From: Ahaetulla prasina
Taxonomy: Eukaryota; Chordata; Lepidosauria; Squamata; Colubridae
Direction of reading: 5' to 3'
NCBI RefSeq assembly: GCF_028640845.1
Contig: NC_080539.1
Span: 192,147,436-192,211,435 of the forward strand
Length of the DNA stretch: 64,000 bases
This document shows, piece by piece, positions 31,479 through 43,317 of this stretch. How positions within the stretch are numbered: position 1 is the stretch's first letter; each line of letters opens with the position of its first letter. A program made the position numbers and the translations under genes. The notes beneath the pieces are model-generated. The model saw only the letters and a list, made by a program, of their open reading frames with translations. It searched no databases and was not told where the DNA came from.

Positions 31479-32150
31479 TTGCAGCTTTGCAACAGAGACC
31501 TCGCTGGCTGGAATGAGGCAATGGTGCAAGGGGGGGGGGAAATGGTGGTGCAGGCGGGCCAAAGCAATTGGTGGCAGGAACCACAGGCTGTTTCTTCCCA
31601 CTGCTTTAGCTTCCTGTCGGCTGAATCCACCAGTGGCTGTCCCTGCCCCTTGCCCTTCCTTCCCAGTCACTCCTTGCCTGGCAAGGGGAGGGGATGGGGG
31701 AATGGAGATTCGCTCCATATTCCAGAACGGGAGCAAAGCTTCGTCTCTTGCTGCATCTTTCTCTCTCTCTCCCACTCTTTCTCATGGGCCAGCCAGCGTC
31801 TTGGGACTGAGAGGAAGTCAAGCGTCTCACTGAGAGACCTAGGTGCAGGAGCACCAACAAGGGCCGGAAGAAACAGCCGCAAGATCCAGCTCCCGCTCTG
31901 GAATATGGAGCAAATCTTCATTCCCCCCCTCCCCTCCCCTTACCAGGTGAGGAGTGACTGGGAAGAGAGGGCGAGGGACAGGGACAGGGACAGTCACTGG
32001 TGGATTCAGCAGACAGGAAGCTACAGCAGTGGGAAGAAAAAGCCTGGGGTTCCCGCCACCTGTTGCTTCGGCCTGCCTGCACCACCATTCCCCTCACCTT
32101 GCACCATTACCTCATTCTAGCCAGCGAGGGCTCTGCTACAAAGTTACAAA
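31479..32150. repeat. Imperfect inverted repeat, arms about 255 bp, inside the hAT element
   Basis: 31479-31735 is approximately the reverse complement of 31890-32150; shared blocks include the 'cactggtggattcagc' segment and the 'gctggctagaatgagg' segment. The spacer holds a second copy of 'cactctttctcatgggcca', also present at 31378, in direct orientation. Confidence 0.75.
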
Positions 32151-32326
32151 TTGCCCGAACCTCCCTCAACAGCAGAGATTTACAGCCCCACCATGAGCTG
32201 CCTGGCCAGTCCCATCTTTCACAGCTCTAGTCATGGGACTGGCCATTGCTTATCCCAGAGCAGCTCCTCCACCCAGGTGCGCTGCGGACCACCAGTGGTC
32301 CGTAGACCAGTGGTTGGTGACCACTA

Positions 32327-32415
32327 TTATAGGTCATCTAGTCCAACACCCCCACCCCCGCGCTCAAGCAGGAGACGCTACACCATTTCTGACAAATGGC
32401 AGTCCAATCTTTTCT
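32327..32415 (-). mobile_element. CR1 3' part, right of the hAT insertion
   Basis: Second target-site copy followed by the continuing CR1 3' region (catctagtccaacacccc, then caggagacgctacaccattt). Confidence 0.75.
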
Positions 32416-32464
32416 TGAAAAGAAAACACGTAATAATTATATACAAGTTTAGGATTTAACCACA

Positions 32465-32681
32465 CAGTAGAATCTCTGGTCACGAATGCTTCTGACCATG
32501 ACTAAATTGGGTTCTGACCAAAAAATTCACATTTTTTTTTCACAGCCAATTTCCCCTTTCATGCCTTTTTTTTTTTTTTTTTGTAAGTGCCAGATTTCCA
32601 AAATTAGGTTCAGGTCACGACCAAATCGGTTTGCGACCAAAGTTATGGAACAAATTATGGTTGTGACCAGAGGTTCTACTG
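32465..32681. mobile_element. Short DNA transposon (MITE) with 21-bp inverted ends
   Basis: 217 bp. Left end CAGTAGAATCTCTGGTCACG and, from the right end on the minus strand, CAGTAGAACCTCTGGTCACA. The CAGTAGAACCTC start is of the Tigger/pogo type, which duplicates TA; the right flank is TA and the left is CA. Confidence 0.65.
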
Positions 32682-32957
32682 TATCATATTTAAAATGTTT
32701 AGAATACATTGTATACAGTATATATTTAAAACAATCTCCCAAGTATACTACACTTCCCAAACCATGAATCCTACCATTCTCTAGTCTTTCTTTTAAAAAG
32801 TAGAATTTCTTCCTCAAAAAACTTATAATTTTTATCAAGTTTGATTGTTGAAAATTGCAAGTAAAATATATCAGACAAAATAATCACTTGCTATTGGAAT
32901 ATAATGCAAGATGTACAATTCTTAGAGATCACTGCTCTTTAGTTTAATAAAATGCTC
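32682..32957. other. Intron sequence, nothing recognised
   Basis: AT-rich DNA up to the Sauria SINE target site. Confidence 0.4.
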
Positions 32958-33159
32958 CTTAGGAATGCTAAATCATCATTATCTTCTTTTAACAACCCCA
33001 TAATCCCTTATGGGGTGAAGTCTGGACAACCGTATGGAGGTAGCAGACTGTTTATTGGCTGGATGCCCTTCCTGTCACCAATGCGGAGTTTTGTTCAACA
33101 GATATATTCTCATTGCGCCCAGAGAGAGAAATATGTGCCTCTACCTATTTATACAGTCA

Positions 33160-36100
33160 GTAAAAACAAGAGCAGGAGCTGACTGTGGCTCAGATCGTGA
33201 GCTTCTTCTTGCAAAATTTAGGCTTAAACTAAAGAAAGTAGGGAAAAGCACCAAGCCACTCAGGTATGAACTAAATCATATTCCTGATGAATATACAGTA
33301 GAGGTGACAAATAGATTTAAAGAATTAGATCTGATAGACAGAGTGCCTGATGAACTATGGACGGAGGTTCGCAACATTGTACAAGAGGTAGCAACTAAAA
33401 CTATTCCAAAGAAAAAGAAATGCAAGAAAGCAAAATGGCTGTCTGAGGAAACTCTGCAAATAGCTGAGGAAAGAAGGGAAGTGAAAGGCAAGGGAGAAAG
33501 AGAAAGATACACCCAGTTGAATGCAGAATTCCAGAGAATAGCTAGAAGAGATAAGAATGCATTCTTAAATGAACAATGCAAAGAAATAGAAGAAAACACT
33601 AGATTAGGGAGGACCAGAGATCTATTCAAGAAAATTGGAGATATGAAGGGAATGTTTCATTTATTTTATTTATTTATTTATTAATCGAACTTATATACCG
33701 CACCATCTCCCGTAGGACTCAGGGCGGTTCACAGGCATATTAAAACAGTACAATAAATAAACATTAAAACCCGATTAAAACTAGATAATATCATGGCCTG
33801 ATCACTAAAAAATAAAAAACCTATAAAAACCCCATTAAAATATGCTAAAATCTTTTATCTTAGGCTAGTCCTGCACGCTGAAACAATAGAGTCTTCAGTT
33901 CCTGTCTGAAGGTCCGGAGGTCGGGTAGTTGTCGTAATCCTGGAGGGAGCTCGTTCCACAGGGCTGGTGCCGCCACAGAGAAGGCCCTCCCCCTGGGGGC
34001 CGCCAACCTACATTGTTTGGTCGACGGCACCCTGAGGAGGCCCACTCTGTGGGAGCGCACAGGTCGTTGGGAGGCAATCGGCGGCAGAAGGCGGTCTCGA
34101 AGGTATCCCGGTCCTAAGCCATGGAGCGCTTTAAAGGTGGTCACCAAAACCTTGAATTGCACCGAAGACTACGGTAGCCAGTGCAGGCCGCGCAGGATAG
34201 GTGTTATATAGAACAGCGGTGCTCCCTCTATCACCCGCGCGGCCGCATTCTGGACTAACTGGAGCCTCCGGGTGCTCTTCAAGGGGAGCCCCATGTAGAG
34301 AGCATTGCAATAGTCCAGGCGGGAAGTGACGAGGGCGTGAGTGACTGTGCGCAAGGCGTCACGGTCAAGGAAGGGGCGCAACTGGCGAATCAGATGGACC
34401 TGATAGAATGCTCCCCTGGCGACGGCTGTCAAATGGTTCTCTAAGGACAGCCGATCGCCCAGGAGGACGCCTAAGTTGCGCACCCCCTCCCTGGGGGTCA
34501 GTACTTCCTCCCCCACAGTCAGCGATGGTGTAAGCTGACTGTACCGGGACGCCGGTACCCACAGCCACTCTGTCTTGGAAGGGTTGAGTTGGAGCCTGTT
34601 CCTCCCCATCCAGACCCTTGCGGCCTCAAGGCACCGGCCCATCACCTCGACAGCCGTTGGGGTGGTTCGGGTGAAATGTACAGCCGCGTATCATCAGCGT
34701 ACAGATGATAATCCACCCCGAACCCACGGATAACCTCACCCAGTGGCTTCATGTAGATGTTGAACAGGAGAGGCGAGAGAACAGACCCCTGAGGCACCCC
34801 ACAAGTGAGGCGCCTCGGGGCCGATCTCTGCCCCCCTGCCAACACCGTCTGCGAACGGTCAGAGAGATAGGAGGAGAACCACCGATAAACGGTGCCTCCC
34901 ACCCCCAATCCCTCCAACCGTCACAGCAGGATACCATGGTCGATGGTATCAAAAGCCGCTGAGAGATCTAAAAGGACCAGGACAGAGGAACAACCCCTGT
35001 CCCGGGCTCTCCAGAGGTCATCCACCAACGCGACCAAAGCCGTCTCGGTGCTGTAACCGGGCCTGAAACCGGACTGGAACGGGTCCAGATAGACAGATTC
35101 CTCCAGGTGCTGAGGAAGCTGATATGCCACCACACTCTCAACAACCTTCGCTAAAAAGCGAAGGTTGGAGACTGGACGATAGTTCGCTAAAATAGCCGGG
35201 TCCAGGGAGGGCTTCTTAAGGAGGGGCCTTACCACCGCCTCTTTCAAAGCGGCAGGGAAAACACCCTCCAACAAAGAAGCGTTGGTAACTTCCTGGAGCC
35301 AGCCTCGTGTAACCTCCCGGGTGGCCAGCACCATCCAGGATGCAAAGATGGGCATGATAATGGATCAAAATGGCAGGGACCTTACAGAGGCAGAAGAGAT
35401 TAAGAAGAGGTGGCAAAATTACACAGAAGAACTATACAAGAATGAGCTTAACATCCCTGATAACTACGATGGGGTGGTCACTAACTTTGAGCCAGACATC
35501 CTAGAATGTGAAGTCAAATGGGCCTTAGGAAATCTGAGCAACAACAAAGCTAGTGGAGGAGACAGTATTCCAGCTGAGCTATTCAAAATCTTAAAAGACA
35601 ACGCAGTAAAAGTGCTACACCCAATTTGCCAGCAAATTTGGAAAACTCAATAATGGCCACAGGATTGGAAAAGGTCAGTTTACATTCCAATTCCAAAGAA
35701 AGGCAATGCCAAAGAATGTTCAAACGATCGCACCATTGCACTCATTTCACATGCTAGTAAGGTTATGCTTAAAATCCTACAAGCTAGGCTCCAGCAGTAT
35801 GTGGATCGAGAACTACCAGAAGTACAGGCAGGATTTCGTAGAGGCAGAGGAATTAGAGATCAAATTGCCAACATATGCTGGATCATGGAGAAAGCTAGGG
35901 AGTTCCAGAAAAACATCTACTTCTGCTTCATTGACTATGCTAAAGCCTTTGATTGTGTGGATCACAACAAATTGTGGCAAGTTCTTAAAGAGATGGGAGT
36001 ACCAGACCATCTTATTTGTCTCTTGAGAAACCTGTATGCGGGTCAAGAAGCCACAGTGAGAACTGGACACGGAACCACTGATTGGTTCAAAATTGGGAAA

Positions 36101-36992
36101 GGAGTCCGGCAAGGCTGTATACTATCACCCTGCCTATTTAACTTATATGCAGAACACATCATGAGAAAGGTGGGGCTAGATGAATCAAAAATTGGAATTA
36201 AGATTGCCGGAAGAAATAACAACCTCAGATATGCAGATGATACCACTCTAATGGCAGAAAGCGAAGAGGAACTAAAGAGCCTCTTGATGCGGGTGAAGGA
36301 GGAGAGTGCAAAAGTCGGCTTGAAACTCAACATTAAGAAAACTAAAATCATAGCATCTGTCCCTTTCAATTCCTGGCAGATAGATGGTGAAGAAATGGAG
36401 GTAGTGACAGATTTTATTTTCCTGGGCTCCAAGATCACCGCAGATGGGGACTTTAGCCAAGAAATTAAAAGACGCTTGCTCCTGGGGAGGAAAGCTATGG
36501 CAAATCTAGACAGCGTACTAAAAAGCAAAACTGCCAACAAAAGTGCGTATAGTCAAAGCTATGGTTTTCCCAGTTGCAATGCATGGCTGTGAAGGCTGGA
36601 CCATAAGAAAGGCTGAGCGCCAAAGAATTGAGGCCATTGAACTCTGGTGCTGGAGAAGACTCCTGCGAGTCCCTTGGACTGCAAGGCGAACAAACAAGTC
36701 AGTTCAAGAGGAGATCAACCCTGACTGCTCTTTAGAAGGCCAGATCCTGAAGATGAAACTGAAATACTTTGGCCACCTAATGAGAAGGAAGGACTCACTG
36801 GAGAAGAGCCTAATGCAGGGAAAGATTGAGGGCAAAAGAAGAAGGGGACGACAGAGAACGAGGTGACTGGATGGAGTAAGTGAAGCAGAAGGTGTGAGTT
36901 TAAATGGACTCCAGAGGATGGTAGAGGACAGGAAGGCCTGGAGGAATGTTGTCCATGGGGTCGCGATGGGTCGGACACGACTTCGCAACTAA
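33160..36992 (+). pseudogene. BovB ORF2 (endonuclease end, reverse transcriptase), interrupted
   Basis: Open block 33160-33654 has the endonuclease end and the linker (LIDRVPDELWTEVRNIVQEV, KKCKKAKWLSEE). After the nested LINE the frame resumes at 35342 (ALGNLSNNKASGGDSIPAEL). RT is best in 35765-36592: QAGFRRGRGIRDQIANI, CFIDYAKAFDCVDHNKLW, GKGVRQGCILSPCLFNLYAE, the catalytic YADDTTLMAE at 36232-36261, and FLGSKITADGDF. The C-terminus is in 36543-36866 (ALELWCWRRLLRVPWTARR-type block). Damage: TAA at 35651-35653, frameshifts near 35690-35760 and 36540-36560, and a TGA at 36864-36866. Otherwise well preserved, so the insertion is not very old. Confidence 0.87.
33655..35340 (-). mobile_element. 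L2/CR1-like LINE inside the BovB LINE
   Basis: Read on the minus strand: RT from ARWMGRNRLQLNPSKTEWL back to the upstream block at 34921-35355 ([38 protein letters not shown]), the RT box GVPQGSVLSPLLFNIYMK with YADDTRLYIS (34642-34917), then SRLDYCNALYMGLPL and the C-terminus. The 3' UTR ends with the hairpin and an (AATA)n tail at 33655-33681. Frames break at about 34918, 34643 and 34165. BovB resumes at 35341 with only 2-3 shared bases, so the target-site duplication is very short or absent. Confidence 0.88.
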
Positions 36993-37084
36993 CAACAACA
37001 AGGATTGAACTCACAGCTTCCTGATTGTGAGATGAGAGCTCCATCTGTAGGCCAACGCACCACTCTTCTCTTAGGAATGCTAAA

Positions 37085-38265
37085 GTTGCTCAAAAATTAC
37101 ACAACTAGAAGCAAATACTACTTAATTAGTAGCTGGGGATGAGGAAGTGACATAAGTATGCTAAGGTTGCCTCTTGAAATAAGAGATCACATTCATTTTC
37201 CAAGGAGTACCAAGCATGTAACATAATTAGATGTTTTATTCAACATTGTTAAAAAGTTTTATTTCCTCTTTTCACAGGGTCTTCTTAGGGCTTTGCGAGT
37301 TTTGCATGAAATACTTCAGGCATCACTTAAGAGCAGCAACACTCTGTGATTCATTAAATCAGTATTTTTTCCACTAGAGCTTGAAAATAATTTGCTGGTG
37401 CTTTTTCTTTAAAAACTGCATTAAAGTTAATAAATGGACTTCTTAAAACAGCAACAGCTTTTTTTAGTCAGCAGAGAAACTTGAAACAAGGTCTTCTTTA
37501 GTATACATCAAAAGACAGCTTTTTAATGAATAATTTTCATAATGTACACAACTTCACTAATGATTCCAAATACAATGGTTTTGTAGGCTCAAATGAAAGT
37601 ACTTTTAATATGGTGTATTTCTGGTGATATAAGTTGCTTGAGCAGAAAACTGAGTCTTATCATGAAGCAACTATTCATAGGCCACTTTTAAATTTACCTG
37701 TGCATTTATAATGAAATGAAAAATTCTCTTCAAGCACGACTTTAAAAAGGCAATTAGCAAAAATATTAAATTAATATTTAAGAATTTGGGTTACAAAATA
37801 CACAGGTCAAGCAAATTCTCCTGACATTATTATTAAATACATTTATTAAGGATGAAGGATATTGTCAGCTGGATCTCCAGCATAGGATTCTACGTTGATG
37901 CATGCTTGCTATTGGCTGCAATAATAACAGGGAGGGTGGGGGGCTTGGCATTTGGGATGGGGAAGTGAGCTGGTGAGGTGAACTCCCATGTGAACTAAAA
38001 GGGAGGTTCGCTCTCAAGAATTACTGCACTGCTGAGTGAGTTGTTTATACACTGTCGAGGTCAACCATCCTAGGACTCCAGATGGGAGAAATACCTGAAA
38101 ATGAGCTTCACACAACATCATACTGGACTTTGATTGGACACTCAGCAAGGAACCCTGTGGGGAGGGATTTGGGGAAACTTTCAATCTGTAACTTTCATGC
38201 GTTTTGAATCAGATCTTGCCTTGCTTTCTCTGTTATCATTTCAAACTCGATAAAAGTAAGTTTAA
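37085..38265. other. Intron sequence, mostly unrecognised
   Basis: AT-rich up to about 37860. 37860-38260 has a different, GC-richer composition and ends in a polyadenylation-like 'gataaaagtaag'; it could be an old LTR, but no second copy or target-site duplication was found. Confidence 0.35.
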
Positions 38266-40912
38266 GTTTAAGTTTAAGTTTATTTTAATTTCTATACCGC
38301 CCTTCTCCCGAAGGACTCAGGGCGGTTTACAGCCAGATAAAACACAGTTATACGCATAGCACATAATTAAAAAATCTGTTAAAAATCTAATTCCATAGGC
38401 CGAAATAAAACTAAAAACAATAATACTTAAAAACAATAATAGAACTATAAAACCCCTAGTAAAATTACTATTACGTTAGGCCAGCCCTGTGCGGTAAAAC
38501 AAAAACGTCTTCAACTCGCGACGAAAGGGACGGAGGTCAGGGAGTTGTCCTATCCCTAGAGGCAGCTCATTCCAGAGGGCAGGGGCTCCCACAGAGAAGG
38601 CCCTCCCCCTGGGGGTCGCCAGCCAACATTATTTGACTGACGGCACCCTGAGGAGGCCATCCCTATGGGAGCGCACAGGTCGATGGGAGGCTATTGGTGG
38701 CAGAAGGCGGTCCCGTAAATAACCCAGTCCTATGCCATGGAGCACTTTAAAGGTGGTAACCAACACCTTGAATTGCACCCGGAAGACCACAGGAAGCCAG
38801 TGCAGCTTGCGGAGGAGAGGTGTTATACGGGAGCCTCAAGTTGCTCCCTCTATTACCCGCGCAGCCACATTCTGGACCAACTGGAGCCTCCGGGTGCTCT
38901 TCAAGGGGAGCCCCATGTAGAGAGCATTGCAGTAGTCCAGTCGGGAAGTGACGAGGGCATGAGTGACCGTGCATAGGGCATCCCGGTCTAGGAAGGTGTG
39001 CAACTGGCGTATCAGGCGTACCTGATAAAAAGCTCCCCTGGCAACGGTCGTCATATGCTCTTCAAAGGACAACCGTCCATCCAGTAGATTGCCTAAGTTG
39101 CGAACCCTCTCCATAGGGGCCAATGACTCGCCCCCTACAGTCAGCGATGGGATCAGCTGGCTGTACCGGGATGCCGGCATCCACAGCCACTCAGTCTTGG
39201 CAGGCCTGTTCTTCCCCATCCAGACCCGCACGGCCTCCAGACACCGGGACATCACTTCAATGACTTCGTTGGGGTGATTTGGGGTGGAAATGTACAGCTG
39301 AGTATCATCAGCATACAGATGACACTACACCCCAAAACCATGAATGATCTCGCCCAGCGGCTTCATATAGATGTTGAACAGAAGAGGTGAGAAACCAATC
39401 CCTGTGGCACCCCACACATGAGGTGCCTTGCGGCCTATCTCTGCCTTCCTGCCAACACCGTCTGCAACCGGTCAGAGAGATAGGAGGAGAACCACCGAAG
39501 AACGGTGCCCCCCACTCCTAAACCCTCCAGCCGTCATAGCAAGATACCATGGTCTATGGTATCAAAAGCCGCTGAAAGATCTAATAGGACCAGGGCAGAG
39601 GAACAACCCCTGTCCCGAGCCCTCCAGAGATCATCTACCAACGCGACCAAAGCCATTTCCGTGCTGTACCCAGGCCTGAAGCTGGACTGGAATGGGTCTA
39701 GATAGACAGTTTCATCCAGGTACTGGGGGAGCTGTCATGCCACCACACTCTCAACAACCTTCGCCACAAAACGAAGGTTGGAGACGGGACGATAGTTCGC
39801 TAAAACAGCTGGGTCCAGGGAGGGCTTCTTGAGGAGGGGCCTCACCACCGCCTCTTTTAAGGCGGTGGGGACGACACCCTCAGTCAAGCAAGCGTTGACA
39901 ATTCCCTGGAGCCAGCCTCGTGTGACCTCCTGTGTGGCCAGTACCAACCAGGAGGGACACGGGTCCAATAAACATGTGGTCGCATTCAGCCTCCCCAGTA
40001 TCCTGTCCATGTCCTCAGGAACCACAGTTTCAAACTCCTCCCAGATAATATCCCCAAGACCTACCTCCATCATCCCGTCCGAATCTACCCAATTTGAGTC
40101 CAGGCCATCCCGGATCTGAGCGATTTTATTGTGCAGATATTGTCCAAAATCTTCAGCACACCCTTGTAATGGGTCCTCCCGTGCCTCCTGATGAAGGAGG
40201 GAGCGGGTCACCCTAAACAGGGTGGCTCGGCGGTTATCTGCCGATACAATAAGAGTGGAAACATACTCATGTTTTACTGCTCTTATCACCACTAGGTAAG
40301 TCTGAATATAAGACTTTACTAATGCTCAGTCGGATTCAGAACGGCTGGCCCTCCATCCACTCTCTAGGCATCTTTTCCGGCGTTTCATCTCTCTCAGCTC
40401 TTCAGAGAACCAAGGAGCTAGTTGAGATCGGCGCTGGGTCAGAGGCCGCAAAGGCACAACATTGTCCAAAGCCCCTGCCGCCGCCCTTTCCCAGGCGGCG
40501 ACTAGTTCTTCAGCCGAGAAACCTCTCCGGGTCCATCAGGTGCCTGGGACGGAAACAACGAATTGGCCCCATCTCCCTGCGGTGTTGGATGGCGGTTCGG
40601 AAGTCTAGTCGAAGGAGCGAATGATCTGACTATGACAGGGATTTAATAACTAAATCCCCTAATTCTAGATCATTTAACCACTGTCCAGAGACAAAAATCA
40701 GATCCAGAGTGTTTCCCCCAATGTGAGTGGGACCATTAACTAACTGGGTCAGGTCCATAGCTGTCATGGAAACCATAAACTCCCGAGCTGCCGCTGATGC
40801 TTCACCGATCGACGGCAGGTTGAAATCCCCCATGATTATAAGTCTGGGGATGTCAACTGCCATCACATCTAATAGCTCGGGCAGGGCTGCTGTCACACAG
40901 CAAGGAGCCAGT
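38266..40912 (-). mobile_element. L2/CR1-like LINE, antisense, 2.6 kb
   Basis: Read on the minus strand, it begins within the endonuclease (40896-40630: RLIIMGDFNLPSIGEA, GPTHIGGNTLDLIFVSGQWL). It continues through the linker (40292-39735: [39 protein letters not shown]) and a decayed RT core to SRLDYCNALYMGLPLKSTRR (38836-39255) and the 3' hairpin at 38296-38330. The tail is (TTTAAG)n at 38262-38280. Several frameshifts are present. Confidence 0.87.
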
Positions 40913-41820
40913 ACCTCTTCTCTATCTCAATGGAGTTGGGGGTTTTCTTTCTTGGGTTTTTGAATGGAAGCAGGCCTGACATTAGGCAAAATCTGCTTTA
41001 TTGGCCAACCCGGAGACCCCAGTCTACAGATGGGGCTGAGTGCACAATGTCAACCCACATGAGCGACCAAGAAGAGTCCAGAGCCTTAGGGTCAACTTCC
41101 CCCCAGTCACATAGGTGCTGTGAGGAGATGGAATGGCTGGAAGAGCTGCAACTCTAAGAGAATCCAGTCCGAGTCAGATGGTCGCTGGGCGTAGGACTCA
41201 TGGAAGACCCTGAGGAGCAACCCCCCGGGGGTGACTCTCACCAAAGGCTAGTGTGGAGTTTATACCCTGCCAGAATCTCACAAAGAGGACTTCCTGCTGA
41301 CCCATGCCTGGCAACTTCTGCATGAAGTTGCAAGGCTTTGCTCAACAGTCGGAGAGTTTGGGAGGCCCTTGCAAAGAAGCATGCCCTGCCAGTGCATAAA
41401 GAGGCTGGCAAGGCAACAGGGAGAACTGCTGTCTCTGCAATCCCAGTGGTGGCCTCTGTTGCCCCACAGGGAGCAGCTTTGGCAGTTGCTGCCCCAGCAG
41501 CAACCACTGTTGCAGCCCAGGGCCCCCCTGGTGGGGGGAGCCATCCCCCGGAGGCACCAAATTCCGAAGGTTCCTTCTCTGGGAGTAAAATACAGAGGGG
41601 ATCTCAAAGCCCTGGGTTTCTACCTAGCTCAAGTCTGGAATCACATGCAGAAGTATGGAGAGGATTTCACATCAGAGACAACTAAAGTGAGATGTGTGAC
41701 CATCTCACATGTGTGAAAGGGGCTGCAGCTGACTGGATGGTCACTCTTCACAATGACAATGCACCCCAGCTAAGAGATTATAACCAGTTTATGATGGTGC
41801 TCCGCAGGCAGATCTGACCC

Positions 41821-42342
41821 AGCTCCCCAAACATGACAAACCCTCTAACGTTAACTCAATGAATCCTTTATTAGGAGCACCAGCAACCAGGTAAAAAGTT
41901 TCTTCTCACCACAGGCTAACAAGTTTGTCTGACAGGGAGATGAATAGTTGTCTGTCATATCTATTCAACTCCACCCTCTGCCTTTTATCCCCAGAGCTAG
42001 GGTGGGGCTTTGCTAGAAGCGATGGCTCTTCCTTCCCAATGATCAGCCCACAGATTTCGACTGGTCTCTCCTCTGCCTTCTGCACGTCTGCACATCAGGC
42101 ACTGGACCCAGATGTTCCTCCTATTCCTCATCAGCTACCTCCAGACCTGGGGGCTGTTGACTCTCCATCGAGGGCTGATGGATGGCCCAGGGTCCACCTC
42201 TCTTTCTCTGCCAGATCCATTCGCTCTTCCCCTAGGAGCTCTCAGGTTGCCTTGATGCTGACCCTGACTCCCACACTTCCTCCTCATCTGATTTGGATGC
42301 TGAAGGGGCCGGTGGCTGACAGGCCACAACAACCCCCTAGCT
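41821..42342 (-). mobile_element. 514-bp insertion in gypsy gag, possibly a solo LTR
   Basis: 41825-42338 is flanked by AGCT (41821-41824 and 42339-42342), and removal restores gag continuity. On the minus strand it starts near GGGGTTGTTGTGGCCTGTCA and has an AATAAA signal at about 41868, which suits a solo LTR of an unidentified element. Confidence 0.5.
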
Positions 42343-42837
42343 GAATACAAGGCTAGGACCAGGATGAAGACTATCAACCAGGGGCGGAAATCAATGGAAG
42401 AATACACCCAGGAGTTTCGTGAGCTGGTCTGCCACATGCCTCGCTGGCCCCCAGAAGTCCTAATGGAATGCTATAAAGATGGACTTAATGAGAAAATCTA
42501 TCAAAGCTGTGTCTCCCAGGGGGGCAGGGGGGCTTGAGATATTCAGTGCTGGTATGTCTTGGCAGATGAGGTGGAAATTGATCTGGCTACAGACTGGCAC
42601 CATGGAAACCATGGCTGGAAAAAGCCTCCCCTCTCTGCCACTAAAGAAGCCCCGAAAGCAGCCAAAAGCAGACCAGCACCCAAAACAAGGTCCACGGGAT
42701 GCTTCAAGAGCAGGAAGGAGGGGCACTGAGCAATTGATTGCCTCACCAAGCCAAGCTCCAAGCCAGCAACTGCTGCGGGCAGGAAGACTGAAAAGCAGCC
42801 AGCAAAGCACTACAAGACAGTGCTGAAGGGGAAAAAG

Positions 42838-43111
42838 CAGGGGTGAAATCCAGCAGTTTCTGTAGAACCGGTAGCGGAAATTTTGAATAGTTTGGAGAAC
42901 CAGCAAATACCACTTCTGGCTGTTCCCAGAGTGGGGAGGGAATGAAGATTTTGTAGTATCCTTCCCCTGGAGTGGGGTGGGAATGGAGATTTTGCAGTAT
43001 CCTTCCCCTGGAGTGGGGTGGGAATGGAGTTTTTGCAGTATCCTTCCCCTGCCACACCCACCAATCCACACCCACAGAACCAGTAGTAAAAAAAACTGGA
43101 TTTCACCACTG
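42838..43111. mobile_element. MITE with inverted ends and a 42-bp internal minisatellite
   Basis: 274 bp. Left end CAGGGGTGAAATCCAG; from the right end on the minus strand CAGTGGTGAAATCCAG. The inside has about three copies of a ~42-bp unit (ccttcccctggagtggggtg at 42960, 43002 and a partial copy). The CAGTGGTG start resembles hAT ends of the 52.8-kb element. Confidence 0.65.
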
Positions 43112-43317
43112 GGGCAGAGGTCATTGAGTGGGAATTCTGACCTTACCAGAGGAGAGTGAGACTGACTCTGATGACGACCCCCTGGCAAGTCAATATGTGG
43201 CCCCCATAACCAGTGAAACTACGGATACCTTCATCAGGAACCCAGGGAAAGATGCTAGCCCTTTTGGACTCAGGGTGCACCAGAGGCATGATTAGCCCCG
43301 AGGTGGTAGAGAATTTA

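Larger units (their letters stand above)
30097..32334. mobile_element. hAT-like non-autonomous element, 2.2 kb, 8-bp target-site duplication
   Basis: The element is 30105-32326 and is flanked by perfect 8-bp copies of TTATAGGT (30097-30104, 32327-32334), as expected for hAT transposition. The termini are imperfect inverted repeats: CAGGCGTCCCCAACC on the left and TAGTGGTCACCAACC on the right (read on the minus strand). There is no transposase. The inside is 1.15 kb of CT-rich repeat (30240-31390) and then a segment with a ~255-bp imperfect inverted repeat. Removing it joins CR1 sequence on both sides. Confidence 0.85.
33150..37003 (+). mobile_element. BovB (RTE-clade) LINE inside the Sauria SINE
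   Basis: The copy is 5' truncated: it begins near 33150 just before the end of the endonuclease (TRAGADCGSDRELL) and ends at 36992 with the conserved C-terminus MGRTRLRN and a short (AAC)n tail. It is interrupted by an L2/CR1-like LINE at 33655-35340. BovB is known for repeated horizontal transfer among vertebrates, including squamates. Confidence 0.9.
32958..37084 (-). mobile_element. Sauria SINE, split by a BovB LINE; 15-bp target-site duplication
   Basis: CTTAGGAATGCTAAA occurs at 32958-32972 and at 37070-37084. Read on the minus strand, a tRNA-like head (37069-37005, with ggagctctcatctcacaatc and gtgagttcaatcc as A/B-box region) starts directly inside the right copy. The SINE body and tail (33147-32973: ggtagaggcacatatttctc, ccgcattggtgacaggaagg, then gttgttaaaagaagataatg) end at the left copy. 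This is the structure of a Sauria SINE, whose tail matches BovB and which is mobilised by BovB. Between head and body lies a BovB LINE in the opposite orientation. Confidence 0.82.

Noticed and set aside
41369..41716. Gln/Leu-rich ORF
   Set aside because: It is an alternative frame of decayed gypsy gag.
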